Shown here one piece after another: positions 19,084 to 26,933 of a stretch of DNA of 64,000 nucleotides. The position numbers were made by a program, and so were the translations under genes. Each line of letters starts with the position of its first letter. The first letter of the stretch is position 1. A model generated the notes under the pieces. The model was not told where the DNA came from. It saw only the letters and a list, made by a program, of their open reading frames with translations, and did not search any database. Source of the DNA: Paenibacillus sp. (GTDB lineage: Bacteria; Bacillota; Bacilli; Paenibacillales; NBRC-103111); contig JAPSLM010000001.1 in NCBI GenBank assembly GCA_031180825.1, positions 248,001 to 312,000 on the forward strand, given 5' to 3'.

Positions 19084-19269
19084 CCCTGCGGTTTACATAT
19101 TCCCGTATTTACTCTTGCTTTCGCGAGACCGATGCCGGCAAAAGCGGGGGAGGACGACCGTTCCGTCCTGGCCTTCGGACGGCTCCCGTCCTGCGGGACA
19201 AGCCGCCCGGCAAAAAAGCGTACAGAGCCTGCCATGCGGGCTTTGTTGCGTTCATAAGAGGAGGCACCT

Positions 19270-20193
19270 ATGGAAGACAGACTCCCGGTAATCAAGAAAC
19301 CGAATCCGAAAAGCCGGAGCAGCAAGAAGCTGCTGCTGTTTTTATTTATCTTTTTTATTACGCTTCTGTTGATTCTCTTCTTCCAATCGTCGCTCAGCAA
19401 AATAACGGAGATCGAGATTCATGGACAGGAGCTGGTATCCAAGGAGGAAATCGTCCAAGCGGCCGCCGTCAAAGCAGGGGACCACTTTTTTTCCGTCTCC
19501 TCTTCCAAAGTCGAAGCGCAGGTCAAAGCACTTAAGATGGTCGAATCGGTCGAAGTGTCCAAAAAGTTCCCGGGTCGCCTGATCATTCAGGTGCACGAGT
19601 ACCCGAAGGTGGCCTATCAAGTTGGCGAAAACGGCCAGATCGAGGCGCTGCTCGCCGACGCCAGCGTGGTGCCCGTAACGGTGCAAGGCGTTGCGCTGGA
19701 CAAGCCGATTTTGACGGGATGGTCCAAGGACGACCCGCTCAAGGTCAAGCTGTGCTTGGCCATGTCCCAAGTGCCGGCCTCTTACTTCTCTGACGTATCC
19801 GAAATCAAGCCTTCTCCGACGGATTCCTTTCCGGACAAAATCAAGATGTATACCCGCTCCCAATACGAGGTGCAAATGACGATCGGTTATTTGCCCGAAA
19901 AGATGAAATATTTGGACTCTTACATTGCCAGCCTGCAGAGCAGTAAAATATCCGGGGGCGTCATTACGATGCTGGAAGCGGATTATCATTCTCCTTTTGA
20001 CAAGGATTCGGACAAAAAGAACGCCAAGGATACAAAAGACGGCACGGGTGCAAAGGATAGCAAAGAAAGCAAAGAAAATAAGGAGATTAAAGACGATAAA
20101 ACCTCCGTTTCCAAAGAGACGGAAAAGCAAGATACCGCATCATCATCCGCTGACGAAAAGAAGCCGGAAGACCAGGAAACGGCCCGTAACTAA
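19270..20193 (+). CDS. divIB: Cell division protein DivIB (FtsQ)
   Basis: DivIB is a bitopic divisome protein that works with FtsL and DivIC outside the membrane. The 307 residues comprise a basic cytoplasmic tail, a transmembrane segment (about 20-38), a POTRA domain (about 43-110) and the FtsQ beta domain (to about 225). A strongly charged tail rich in Lys, Asp, Glu and Ser follows (about 232-307). B. subtilis DivIB has 263 residues, so most of the extra length is the tail. The ATG follows AGAGGAGG. It is the last gene before the ftsA promoter region. Confidence 0.93.
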   Translation: MEDRLPVIKKPNPKSRSSKKLLLFLFIFFITLLLILFFQSSLSKITEIEIHGQELVSKEEIVQAAAVKAGDHFFSVSSSKVEAQVKALKMVESVEVSKKFPGRLIIQVHEYPKVAYQVGENGQIEALLADASVVPVTVQGVALDKPILTGWSKDDPLKVKLCLAMSQVPASYFSDVSEIKPSPTDSFPDKIKMYTRSQYEVQMTIGYLPEKMKYLDSYIASLQSSKISGGVITMLEADYHSPFDKDSDKKNAKDTKDGTGAKDSKESKENKEIKDDKTSVSKETEKQDTASSSADEKKPEDQETARN

Positions 20194-20241
20194 GCAAAAA
20201 ACTCTACTCAACCTACTAGAATAGTGCTAGAATTGAAATTA

Positions 20242-20250
20242 TGGTATAAT
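20242..20250 (+). promoter_or_regulatory. Extended -10 promoter upstream of ftsA
   Basis: TGGTATAAT is a perfect extended -10 (TGnTATAAT). No good -35 stands 17 bases upstream, which extended -10 promoters tolerate. It would give a leader of about 120 bases before ftsA and separate ftsAZ expression from the mur genes. Confidence 0.6.
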
Positions 20251-20292
20251 TTAAGCCTGGCCGTGAAAAAAAATGAACTAAAAAAGAGGGAA

Positions 20293-20388
20293 TTGCCGAG
20301 CCGTGTGGAATATCTACAGGAGGTTTTGCTGACCAAGGCTCGTATCGAAATTATGTTACAGGAGGTGCCACGGGTTGAGCAGCAATGA
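20293..20388 (+). CDS. Possible 31-codon upstream ORF overlapping the ftsA start
   Basis: A TTG-initiated frame of 31 codons runs through the ftsA leader and ends in TGA at 20386-20388, after the ftsA TTG at 20375. A GAGGG site is close to its TTG, and a GTG at 20305 is an alternative start. A second AGGAGG (20329-20334) lies inside the frame with no good start at normal spacing. The predicted peptide is Glu/Val/Leu-rich with no recognisable family. It may be chance; the overlap with ftsA would allow translational coupling if real. Confidence 0.25.
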   Translation: MPSRVEYLQEVLLTKARIEIMLQEVPRVEQQ

Positions 20389-21622
20389 CATCATTGTTAG
20401 TTTGGACATCGGTACATCCAAAGTTCGTGCTATTATTGGGGAAGTCGTTAACGGCGCCATTAATATAATTGGAGTTGGATCTGCCGACTCGCAGGGAATT
20501 CGCAAAGGAGCGATCGTGGATATCGATCAAACGGTCCAATCGATCCGGAGCGCAGTGGATCATGCCGAGCGGATGGTCGGAGTGCAGATATCGGAAGTAT
20601 ATGTTGGAATCTCCGGCAATCATATTGCGCTGCAATCGAGTCATGGGGTCGTGGCGGTATCGAACGAAGACCGCGAAATCGGCGATGACGACATCGAACG
20701 CGTCATTCAGGCGGCGAAAGTGATTCCTTTAGCTCCCGAACGCGAGATTATCGGCGTTGTGCCGAACCAATATGTAGTAGACGGAACGGATCAGATTCAC
20801 GACCCTCGGAGTATGATCGGGGTTCGGCTGGAAGTCGAAGCGACGATTGTTACGGGTACGAAAACGGCGATACATAACTTGCTTCGCGTCGTGGAGAAAT
20901 CCGGGCTCAAGGTAGCCGGACTTATCTTGTTGTCGCTGGCGGCGGGCCATTTGGCTTTGTCCAAGGACGAAAAAGCTGTCGGGACCGTACTGGTCGATAT
21001 CGGGGCGGGTGCTACGACGATTGCCATTTTTAACGAGAACAATCTGGTGGCTACATCGACGCTTCCGATCGGAGGCGAGTTCATTACGAACGATATCGCT
21101 TACGGCTTGCGGACGCAAGCGGATATCGCGGAGAAGATCAAGCTGAAATTCGGGTGTGCGGTCGTAGAGCATGCAACGCCCGATCAAGTGTTTAAGGTTA
21201 ACCGGATCGGCAGCAACGTGGACAAGGAGTTTTCCCAAGTTGATCTGGCGAACATCATCGAGCCCCGGGTACAAGAGATTTTTCACCTGATCCGCCTGGA
21301 AGTTCAGCGGCTTGGCTTCAACGATCTGCCGGGAGGGTATGTGCTTTCCGGCGGGACGGTTTCGCTGCCCGGCGTGTTGAATGTCGCCCAAGTGGAGCTG
21401 GCGTCTTCCGTTCGTATTGCCGTCCCCGAGTTCATCGGCGTGCGCGATCCTGCTTTCACGAGCGGCGTAGGGATTATCCAGTACGCCTCCAAGTATTTGC
21501 GGCATGCCAAACAAAGCTCCGGCGTCAAGAAGCTCGTCACGACGAAAAAAGCGTCTTCCGGTCAAGAGCAAAAGCCCTCGGCCATGGAACGTTTCAAAAA
21601 TTGGTTAAGCGAATTTATTTAA
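20375..21622 (+). CDS. ftsA: Cell division protein FtsA
   Basis: FtsA is the actin-like ATPase that tethers FtsZ filaments to the membrane. The 415-residue protein starts with the phosphate-1 motif SLDIGTSKVRAIIGE (about 9-23), has a second phosphate motif VLVDIGAGATT near 208 and the adenosine motif YVLSGGTVSLPG near 325. The C-terminal MERFKNWLSEFI is the amphipathic membrane-binding helix. The start is TTG, 8 bases after GGAGGT; the nearby ATG at 20385 is out of frame. ftsZ follows after 50 bases. Confidence 0.96.
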   Translation: MSSNDIIVSLDIGTSKVRAIIGEVVNGAINIIGVGSADSQGIRKGAIVDIDQTVQSIRSAVDHAERMVGVQISEVYVGISGNHIALQSSHGVVAVSNEDREIGDDDIERVIQAAKVIPLAPEREIIGVVPNQYVVDGTDQIHDPRSMIGVRLEVEATIVTGTKTAIHNLLRVVEKSGLKVAGLILLSLAAGHLALSKDEKAVGTVLVDIGAGATTIAIFNENNLVATSTLPIGGEFITNDIAYGLRTQADIAEKIKLKFGCAVVEHATPDQVFKVNRIGSNVDKEFSQVDLANIIEPRVQEIFHLIRLEVQRLGFNDLPGGYVLSGGTVSLPGVLNVAQVELASSVRIAVPEFIGVRDPAFTSGVGIIQYASKYLRHAKQSSGVKKLVTTKKASSGQEQKPSAMERFKNWLSEFI

Positions 21623-21672
21623 AACTCGGGTAGCTTGCACGATGAAAGCCTAATGAGGGGGAAGACGCTAGT

Positions 21673-22809
21673 ATGTTTGAATTTGATATGGATACGGAAG
21701 GATTTGCCAAAATAAAAGTGATCGGCTGCGGCGGCGGCGGAAGCAACGCTGTCAACCGGATGATCGACACCGGCGTGAGAGGGGTCGAATTTATAACGGT
21801 CAACACCGACGCGCAGGCTCTGCACCTCGCCAAATCGGAGATGAAGCTGCAGATCGGGGACAAGCTTACGCGTGGTCTCGGGGCCGGCGCAAATCCCGAG
21901 GTCGGGAAGAAGGCCGCCGAAGAGTCCCGCGAGTTAATCGCCAATGCGCTCAAAGGCTCCGACCTCGTCTTTGTTACCGCCGGTATGGGCGGGGGTACAG
22001 GGACAGGCGCTGCGCCGGTTATTGCCGAAATCGCCAAAGAGTGCGGTGCCCTGACCGTAGGTGTCGTGACGCGTCCGTTCCGTTTTGAAGGATTGAAGCG
22101 CGCCCGACAAGCAGAACAAGGGATTGCCGCTCTCAAAGAAAAAGTCGATACGCTCATTATTATTCCGAATGACCGTTTGCTTGAGATCGTTGACAAGAAA
22201 ACGCCGATGCTGGAAGCGTTCCTTGCGGCGGACAACGTTTTGCGTCAAGGGGTTCAAGGGGTTTCCGACCTGATCGCCGTCCCCGGCTTGATCAACTTGG
22301 ACTTTGCCGACGTAAAGACCATCATGACCGAGCGCGGTTCCGCTTTGATGGGGATCGGTCACGCTTCGGGCGAAAATCGTGCGGCGGAAGCGGCTAAGAA
22401 AGCGATCAGCTCCCCGCTGCTTGAAACGTCGATTGACGGCGCGCGCGGCGTGCTGTTGAACATTACGGGCGGCAACAACCTGTCGCTTTATGAAGTCAAC
22501 GAAGCGGCCGATATCGTCGCCGACGCCGCTGATCCGGAAGTCAACATGATTTTCGGTGCGGTCATTGACGAAAGCTTGAAGGACGAGATCCAGGTGACCG
22601 TTATCGCCACCGGTTTCGAACATAGAGAAACATCGTCGGCTCCCAAAAAACCGGCAGCTGCAGGGACAAGCGCGTCCGCTGGCCAATCGCAGGAGCCTGT
22701 AGACAACCGGCTTGGCAACCTCCGTCCGTTCGGAGGCCAATCGTCGAACGACCAGCTCGACATCCCGGCTTTCCTGCGCAACCGCAACCGCAACGGCTTC
22801 GATAAATAA
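21673..22809 (+). CDS. ftsZ: Cell division protein FtsZ
   Basis: FtsZ is the tubulin-like GTPase that forms the Z ring. The 378 residues show [12 protein letters not shown] near 19, the GTP-binding GGGTGTG at 106-112 and the T7-loop residues [10 protein letters not shown] near 210. A variable linker precedes the conserved C-terminal peptide [10 protein letters not shown] that binds FtsA and SepF, and a short basic end follows. Length and motifs match the family. The ATG has a GAGGGGGA site. The hairpin at 22834-22865 is the likely end of the dcw transcript. Confidence 0.98.
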   Translation: MFEFDMDTEGFAKIKVIGCGGGGSNAVNRMIDTGVRGVEFITVNTDAQALHLAKSEMKLQIGDKLTRGLGAGANPEVGKKAAEESRELIANALKGSDLVFVTAGMGGGTGTGAAPVIAEIAKECGALTVGVVTRPFRFEGLKRARQAEQGIAALKEKVDTLIIIPNDRLLEIVDKKTPMLEAFLAADNVLRQGVQGVSDLIAVPGLINLDFADVKTIMTERGSALMGIGHASGENRAAEAAKKAISSPLLETSIDGARGVLLNITGGNNLSLYEVNEAADIVADAADPEVNMIFGAVIDESLKDEIQVTVIATGFEHRETSSAPKKPAAAGTSASAGQSQEPVDNRLGNLRPFGGQSSNDQLDIPAFLRNRNRNGFDK

Positions 22810-22833
22810 TGGACTAATCTATACCGTCTACTA

Positions 22834-22865
22834 CACAGCCGCCTCTAGCTATAGAGGCGGCTGTG
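22834..22865 (+). terminator. Strong hairpin after ftsZ (copy 1 of a duplicated hairpin)
   Basis: A perfect 14-bp stem, CACAGCCGCCTCTA with TAGAGGCGGCTGTG, closes on a GCTA loop and is followed by CTTGTTG, a weak T-rich tract. It lies 24 bases after the ftsZ stop. An almost identical hairpin recurs at 23078-23103. Confidence 0.65.
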
Positions 22866-22904
22866 CTTGTTGTAGAAAATAGCCAATAGGGTAATAGAGG
22901 TTAC

Positions 22905-23034
22905 GAGGGTTGGGGTATCTACTTCCGGTCGCTGTTGTCTGCAGGAAATTTTTATTGAAAGCCGCTTAGCAGCGGGTATTTCCAGCAGACAAAGGCGAAC
23001 GCTATCGCTCCTCCAGTAGATACCCCACCTCCGC
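22905..23034 (+). repeat. Palindromic element A (nested inverted repeats)
   Basis: TGGGGTATCTACT (22911-22923) pairs with AGTAGATACCCCA (23015-23027). Inside, TGTCTGC-A-GGAAAT (22936-22949) pairs with ATTTCC-A-GCAGACA (22978-22991), and a small CCGCT/AGCGG hairpin sits at the centre (22962-22975). A further GCGA/TCGC hairpin lies in the right half. No open frame fits it. It looks like a dispersed palindromic repeat or a structured RNA; I could not assign a named family. Confidence 0.7.
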
Positions 23035-23077
23035 ATGTTTCTCTATTTTTGTAAAAGCCCACTTTCTCAACATCCGG

Positions 23078-23108
23078 AGCCGCCTCTAGTTATAGAGGCG
23101 GCTGTTTT
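23078..23108 (+). terminator. Terminator-like hairpin (copy 2 of the duplicated hairpin)
   Basis: AGCCGCCTCTA (23078-23088) and TAGAGGCGGCT (23093-23103) close on a GTTA loop and are followed by GTTTTTG, a proper T-run on the plus strand. Over 27 bases it differs from copy 1 at one position, in the loop. It would end any plus-strand transcript running through element A. Confidence 0.75.
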
Positions 23109-23143
23109 TGCGTCTCCTCGCGTACCGAGAGGCATAAATTTCT

Positions 23144-23413
23144 ACTCCTCCTTTGGTTGGGAGGAGTGAGTTCTCATTAGATCAGCTTGTGCGGCGGAGA
23201 GCAGCGTATGTGCCGGAGCTTATGCTTCCGAAGCAGTTTTCCTAACGGAAAACTCCGAGTCTACGTGCCGCCTTTGAAGTCGGGTTCTTACCGCAAGGTA
23301 AGTTGAATAGAACCCGAGTTCAACAGCGGCCGAAGGCACATACGGCTCTCGCAGCCGCACGACTCGCTGATCAAGTTTCAACTCCCGCTCCCTCCAATTT
23401 ACTCCTCCCAACC
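23144..23413 (+). repeat. Palindromic element B (about 270-bp multibranched structure)
   Basis: Outer arms GGTTGGGAGGAGT (23155-23167) and ACTCCTCCCAACC (23401-23413) match perfectly. Inside are GATCAGC, GTGCGGC and CGTATGTGCC, each with its complement on the far side, and then two branches. One branch (23267-23330) is a stacked stem ending in CTTACC-GCAA-GGTAAG with a GNRA-type loop. The other contains AGTTTTCC-TAAC-GGAAAACT (23235-23254). A second copy of ACTCCTCC at 23144-23151 could compete with the right arm. It ends 7 bases before the first Spo0A box of spoIIGA. No coding frame explains it. Confidence 0.75.
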
Positions 23414-23420
23414 CCTCCTT

Positions 23421-23487
23421 CTCGACAAAAATAGTTGCGTCCCCTCGGCATGATTAGACAGACTTTGGAATACGATTGGGATATACT
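23421..23487 (+). promoter_or_regulatory. spoIIG-type promoter with Spo0A boxes
   Basis: Two near-consensus Spo0A boxes (TGTCGAA) lie on the minus strand: CTCGACA at 23421-23427 (one mismatch) and TTAGACA at 23454-23460 (one mismatch). The second overlaps a -35-like TAGACA (23455-23460). The -10 TATACT is at 23482-23487, leaving a 21-base spacer. An abnormally long spacer with a 0A box over the -35 is the known design of the B. subtilis spoIIG promoter (22 bases), which needs Spo0A-P to fire. Confidence 0.75.
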
Positions 23488-23536
23488 TGTCTCATTCGCG
23501 GCAAGCGGGCGGCAAGCTGGGCGGGAGGTAATGAAG

Positions 23537-24436
23537 ATGGTCGTGTACATCGATGTCATTTTCCTCATGAACGTGCTGATCGACGGCGCGCTGCTCTGGA
23601 CGACGGCCTGGTCGCGCAAGCTCCGTTACCGTCCGTGGCGGCTGGGGCTTTCCGCAGCCATCGGAGGCAGCTACGCGGTGATGCTGTTTTTTCCGCCGTT
23701 ATCATTTCTGTTTACGTTTGCGCTAAAATTTGCGCTTTCTCTGCTGATGCTGCTGACCGCCTTCGGATTTGGGGGATTGCAGCATTTTTTGCGGAACCTT
23801 GGCGCATTTTACGTCATCAATTTCATGGCAGCCGGCGCCGTCTTCGGTTGCGCTTATTTCTGGCAATCCTCCAGCGAAATCGTCAATGGCATCTTGTTCA
23901 GCCACGATCTGGGGGTTACGCTGACGATGCTGGCCTTTTCCTTCCCTTTGGCGTTATGGCTATGCCGGTACGTCCTCCTAGCCTTAAGGCGCAAGCAGGA
24001 ATTGACCGCGTTCCTGGCCAAGGTGGAGGTCCATATCGACGAATTTGCTTCCAGCTGCACCGGACTTATCGACACGGGCAACCAGCTGTACGATCCGCTG
24101 ACGAAGACGCCGGTCATGGTCATGGAAGCGGCACAGTGGGGGGAGCGCATTCCCGAAGCCTGGCTGATCAAAATCCGCCGGGCGGAAGTGGATCAACTCG
24201 TGACGTCGATCGGCACCGAGCCCTTTGTCTGGCAGGACCGTTTGCGCTTGGTGCCGTATCGCGGAGTGAACCAGAATACGCAGTTCATGCTGGCGCTCAA
24301 GCCGGACCGGGTTGTGATCACAACGGAGAGCGGGCAGATCGAGGCGAACAAAGTGCTGATCGGATTGGACGGCGGGCGGCTCAGCTCGGACAACGCTTAT
24401 CAGGCTATCATTCATCCGTCGCTCTTCAATATGTAG
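23537..24436 (+). CDS. spoIIGA: Sporulation sigma-E factor-processing peptidase SpoIIGA
   Basis: SpoIIGA is the membrane-embedded aspartic protease that removes the pro-sequence from pro-sigma-E in the mother cell after a signal from the forespore. The product has about five hydrophobic segments in its first 150 residues and a cytoplasmic C-terminal domain with LIDTGNQLYDP, where the Asp of DTGN is the catalytic residue. The frame extends upstream to 23435. I choose the second ATG of the M-K-M pair, 23537, because GGAGGT lies 7 bases before it and homologues begin near this V-Y-I-D-V-I pattern. This gives 299 residues. sigE follows after 146 bases. Confidence 0.93.
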   Translation: MVVYIDVIFLMNVLIDGALLWTTAWSRKLRYRPWRLGLSAAIGGSYAVMLFFPPLSFLFTFALKFALSLLMLLTAFGFGGLQHFLRNLGAFYVINFMAAGAVFGCAYFWQSSSEIVNGILFSHDLGVTLTMLAFSFPLALWLCRYVLLALRRKQELTAFLAKVEVHIDEFASSCTGLIDTGNQLYDPLTKTPVMVMEAAQWGERIPEAWLIKIRRAEVDQLVTSIGTEPFVWQDRLRLVPYRGVNQNTQFMLALKPDRVVITTESGQIEANKVLIGLDGGRLSSDNAYQAIIHPSLFNM

Positions 24437-24582
24437 CATGAGTGGACCTGCATCATCCGTCCGGCATGCCGCAGCTCAAAGCCGAATTTGGTAAGGAAGT
24501 ACGAAGCCTGATCGCAAGAAAGTCGTTTTCACGTCTGGGATGTCCGGCAAATAAAATGGGACGAATGGGAGGAAGCGTAAAC

Positions 24583-25305
24583 ATGATGATCAAGTGGAAG
24601 CTGATGCTGCAAATTATGTATTTTCGCCTGCTGCTGGTGCTGGGGCTCAAGTCGGACGAAATCTACTACATCGGTGGAAGCGAAGCGCTGCCGCCCCCGC
24701 TCACACGCGAAGAGGAAGAATATTTACTGGAAAAGCTTCCTTCAGGAGATGCGGCCGTCCGCGGCATGCTGATCGAACGGAATCTGCGGCTCGTCGTGTA
24801 CATCGCGCGCAAATTCGAGAACACAGGCATCAATATCGAAGATCTCGTCTCGATCGGCGCGATCGGCTTGATCAAAGCGGTCAATACGTTCGATCCCGAG
24901 AAAAAAATCAAGCTCGCCACGTACGCCTCGCGCTGCATCGAGAACGAAATTTTGATGTATTTGCGGCGCAACAGCAAAATCCGCACCGAAGTGTCGTTCG
25001 ACGAGCCGCTCAATATCGATTGGGACGGCAACGAGCTTTTGCTTTCGGATGTGCTTGGAACCGAAAACGACACGATTTACCGGAACATCGAGGAGCAGGT
25101 AGACCGCAAGCTTCTCCATAAGGCGCTTGACAAGCTGACGGAGCGCGAGCGGATCATCATGGAGCTGCGTTTCGGCCTGCAGGACGGCGAAGAGAAGACG
25201 CAAAAGGACGTCGCGGACATGCTCGGCATCTCCCAGTCGTATATTTCACGGCTCGAAAAGCGGATCATCAAACGGCTCCGTAAAGAGTTCAATAAGATGG
25301 TGTAA
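24583..25305 (+). CDS. sigE: RNA polymerase sporulation sigma factor SigE (pro-sigma-E)
   Basis: SigE directs early mother-cell transcription during sporulation and is made as an inactive precursor. The 240-residue product matches B. subtilis SigE (239) closely. A hydrophobic pro-sequence of about 28 residues leads into [13 protein letters not shown], the conserved start of the mature form. Region 2 contains [16 protein letters not shown], and region 4 ends with the helix-turn-helix [18 protein letters not shown]. The ATG at 24583 follows GGGAGGAA; upstream in-frame starts lack homology. It is partnered with spoIIGA, whose product cleaves it. Confidence 0.97.
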   Translation: MMIKWKLMLQIMYFRLLLVLGLKSDEIYYIGGSEALPPPLTREEEEYLLEKLPSGDAAVRGMLIERNLRLVVYIARKFENTGINIEDLVSIGAIGLIKAVNTFDPEKKIKLATYASRCIENEILMYLRRNSKIRTEVSFDEPLNIDWDGNELLLSDVLGTENDTIYRNIEEQVDRKLLHKALDKLTERERIIMELRFGLQDGEEKTQKDVADMLGISQSYISRLEKRIIKRLRKEFNKMV

Positions 25306-25414
25306 ACTGGAAAAAGTTTTTTTCATCGGCGATGAAAGCGAAATCGTCCTCGCCGGAACTGGATTTGAACGATTTTCGGGGGGCAATGGTGCAGGGAGAG
25401 CCGCTCCAAGAGCC

Positions 25415-25443
25415 GCATAAAAAAGTATTCCAAGGAGATAATT
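25415..25443 (+). promoter_or_regulatory. Possible sigma-F/sigma-G type promoter of sigG
   Basis: GCATA (25415-25419) resembles the sigma-F -35, and GGAGATAATT (25434-25443) fits the GGnnAnAnTW form of the -10. The 14-base spacer is a little short for this class. In B. subtilis sigG is made from a sigma-F promoter at this place. The rest of the 171-base gap shows nothing clear. Confidence 0.35.
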
Positions 25444-25476
25444 AACAGTAATGTTTCTCCTTGGGAGGTAATCACG

Positions 25477-26259
25477 GTGACCCGAAACAAAGTCGAAATA
25501 TGCGGCGTCGATACGGCAAAGCTACCGGTTTTGACCAATGCGGAAATGCGTGAACTATTCGTAGACCTGCAAACGAATAACGAACGATCTGCAAGAGAGA
25601 AATTAGTCAACGGCAACCTCCGGCTCGTGCTGAGCGTCATCCAGCGTTTCAACAACCGGGGGGAATTTGTCGACGACCTGTTCCAAGTAGGCTGTATCGG
25701 ACTGATGAAAGCCATTGATAATTTCGATTTGAGCCAAAACGTCAAGTTTTCCACCTATGCGGTTCCGATGATTATTGGAGAGATCCGCCGTTACCTTCGG
25801 GACAACAATCCGATCCGGGTGTCCCGCTCCTTGCGCGATATCGCTTATAAGGCGCTTCAGGTTCGCGATCAGCTGACGAATCAGAATTCGCGGGAGCCTA
25901 CGATTTATGAAATTTCGGAAGCGCTCGGCGTGCCGAAGGAGGATGTCGTATTTGCGCTCGATGCCATCCAGGACCCGGTATCGCTTTTCGAACCGATCTA
26001 TCATGACGGCGGCGATCCGATCTATGTGATGGACCAAATCAGCGACGACCGGAACAAGGACGTATCGTGGATCGAGGGCATTGCGCTCCGGGAAGCGATG
26101 CGGAAGCTGAACGACCGCGAGAAAATGATTTTGTCCATGCGCTTTTTCGACGGAAAGACCCAGATGGAAGTAGCCGACGAGATCGGCATTTCCCAAGCGC
26201 AAGTATCCCGGCTCGAGAAATCGGCCATATCCCAGATGCAGAAGCATGTGAAAAACTGA
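25477..26259 (+). CDS. sigG: RNA polymerase sporulation sigma factor SigG
   Basis: SigG drives late forespore transcription, including spore DNA protection and germination genes. The 260-residue product matches B. subtilis SigG (260) nearly throughout: RNKVEICGVDTAKLPVL at the N-terminus, region 2 around NGNLRLVLSVIQRFNNRGE, the YAVPMIIGEIRRYLRD segment and the region 4 helix GISQAQVSRLEKSAI. The start is GTG after a GGGAGGT site. In B. subtilis it follows sigE, as here, and is transcribed by sigma-F and then by itself. Confidence 0.97.
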   Translation: MTRNKVEICGVDTAKLPVLTNAEMRELFVDLQTNNERSAREKLVNGNLRLVLSVIQRFNNRGEFVDDLFQVGCIGLMKAIDNFDLSQNVKFSTYAVPMIIGEIRRYLRDNNPIRVSRSLRDIAYKALQVRDQLTNQNSREPTIYEISEALGVPKEDVVFALDAIQDPVSLFEPIYHDGGDPIYVMDQISDDRNKDVSWIEGIALREAMRKLNDREKMILSMRFFDGKTQMEVADEIGISQAQVSRLEKSAISQMQKHVKN

Positions 26260-26287
26260 CGGGAGCTTGCCCGACCTGCGAAGATCC

Positions 26288-26329
26288 GACCGACTCGCCG
26301 TAACGCCGCGGGCACGGTCTTTTTTTATG
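26288..26329 (+). terminator. Probable terminator after sigG
   Basis: GACCG (26288-26292) pairs with CGGTC (26317-26321), with an inner G/C-rich section, followed by seven T. The stem is not continuous, so the strength is uncertain. Confidence 0.55.
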
Positions 26330-26369
26330 ACGTTGCGAGGACATTTTGCCCAAGTTGCTCATATAGTAT

Positions 26370-26484
26370 AAGAAAAGCCTCTTATCGAAGCCTGTTCGAG
26401 GAAGATACATTCGTGTTTTAGAGGAAGCTTTTCTTGCGATATAGAATTCAATCAGCTCCGCTGATAACGTATAAATTCTATATC
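26370..26484 (+). repeat. Two adjacent hairpins in the sigG-ylmC gap
   Basis: AAGAAAAGC (26370-26378) pairs with GCTTTTCTT (26427-26435), helped by CTCT/AGAG. Immediately after, GATATAGAATT (26438-26448) pairs with AATTCTATATC (26474-26484) around an inner ATCAGC-TCC-GCTGAT hairpin. A further ACGTCTG/CAGACGT repeat lies at 26525-26564. No gene is visible in this 360-base gap, where B. subtilis has ylmA. Confidence 0.6.
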
Positions 26485-26619
26485 TAAAAAAAGGGCATTT
26501 GCGGAACTGGTTTTTGGGGTTGAGACGTCTGAGCCGAGGCGGATTGCTTTTTACCCGCAGACGTGCCGCTAATCCAGCTTCCAAAATCGTTCCGTTAAGT
26601 GCCTCCCGGTGGTGACAGC

Positions 26620-26919
26620 GTGAAAATATCCGAATTTCAAACCAAAGACGTGATCAATATCGTCGACGGCAAAAAGCTGGGCCAAATCAGCGATCTGGAG
26701 CTCGACCTCCGGCACGGACGCATCGAGGCGATCGTCGTCCCGAATTCCTCCCGTTTTTTCGGCTTGTTCGGCGGCGGGACCGATGTGATTATCCCTTGGA
26801 GCAACATCGTCAAAATCGGCATGGACGTCGTCCTGGTCAAGCTGGAGGACGTGCGGGCTTTCCGGCAGCAGGAGCCGGCCGACAACGTGTACGATTACAA
26901 CCGCCATTCCCGCGCATAG
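26620..26919 (+). CDS. ylmC: YlmC/YmxH family PRC-barrel protein
   Basis: This is a small sporulation-associated protein of the YlmC/YmxH family with a PRC-barrel fold; its biochemical role is not known. The product opens with KISEFQTKDVINIVDGKKLG and contains IEAIVVPNSSRFFG and DVIIPWSNIVKIG, the family's core. I choose the GTG at 26620, preceded by GGTGGTGA; the ATG at 26599 adds seven unrelated residues and lacks a site. The resulting 99 residues exceed the usual 80 to 90 through a polar C-terminal extension. It stands in its usual place between sigG and the ylmD homologue, with a terminator close behind. Confidence 0.85.
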   Translation: MKISEFQTKDVINIVDGKKLGQISDLELDLRHGRIEAIVVPNSSRFFGLFGGGTDVIIPWSNIVKIGMDVVLVKLEDVRAFRQQEPADNVYDYNRHSRA

Positions 26920-26933
26920 AGCAATCGGGCAGG

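Noticed and set aside
19021..19269. Short frames of 62 to 104 codons in the murA-divIB gap
   Set aside because: They overlap one another, lack ribosome binding sites at proper spacing, and run through a hairpin.
23144..23413. Element B as a T-box or known riboswitch
   Set aside because: No GGTGGTACCGCG-type core, no specifier pattern and no downstream biosynthetic gene; the fold is symmetrical, unlike known riboswitches.
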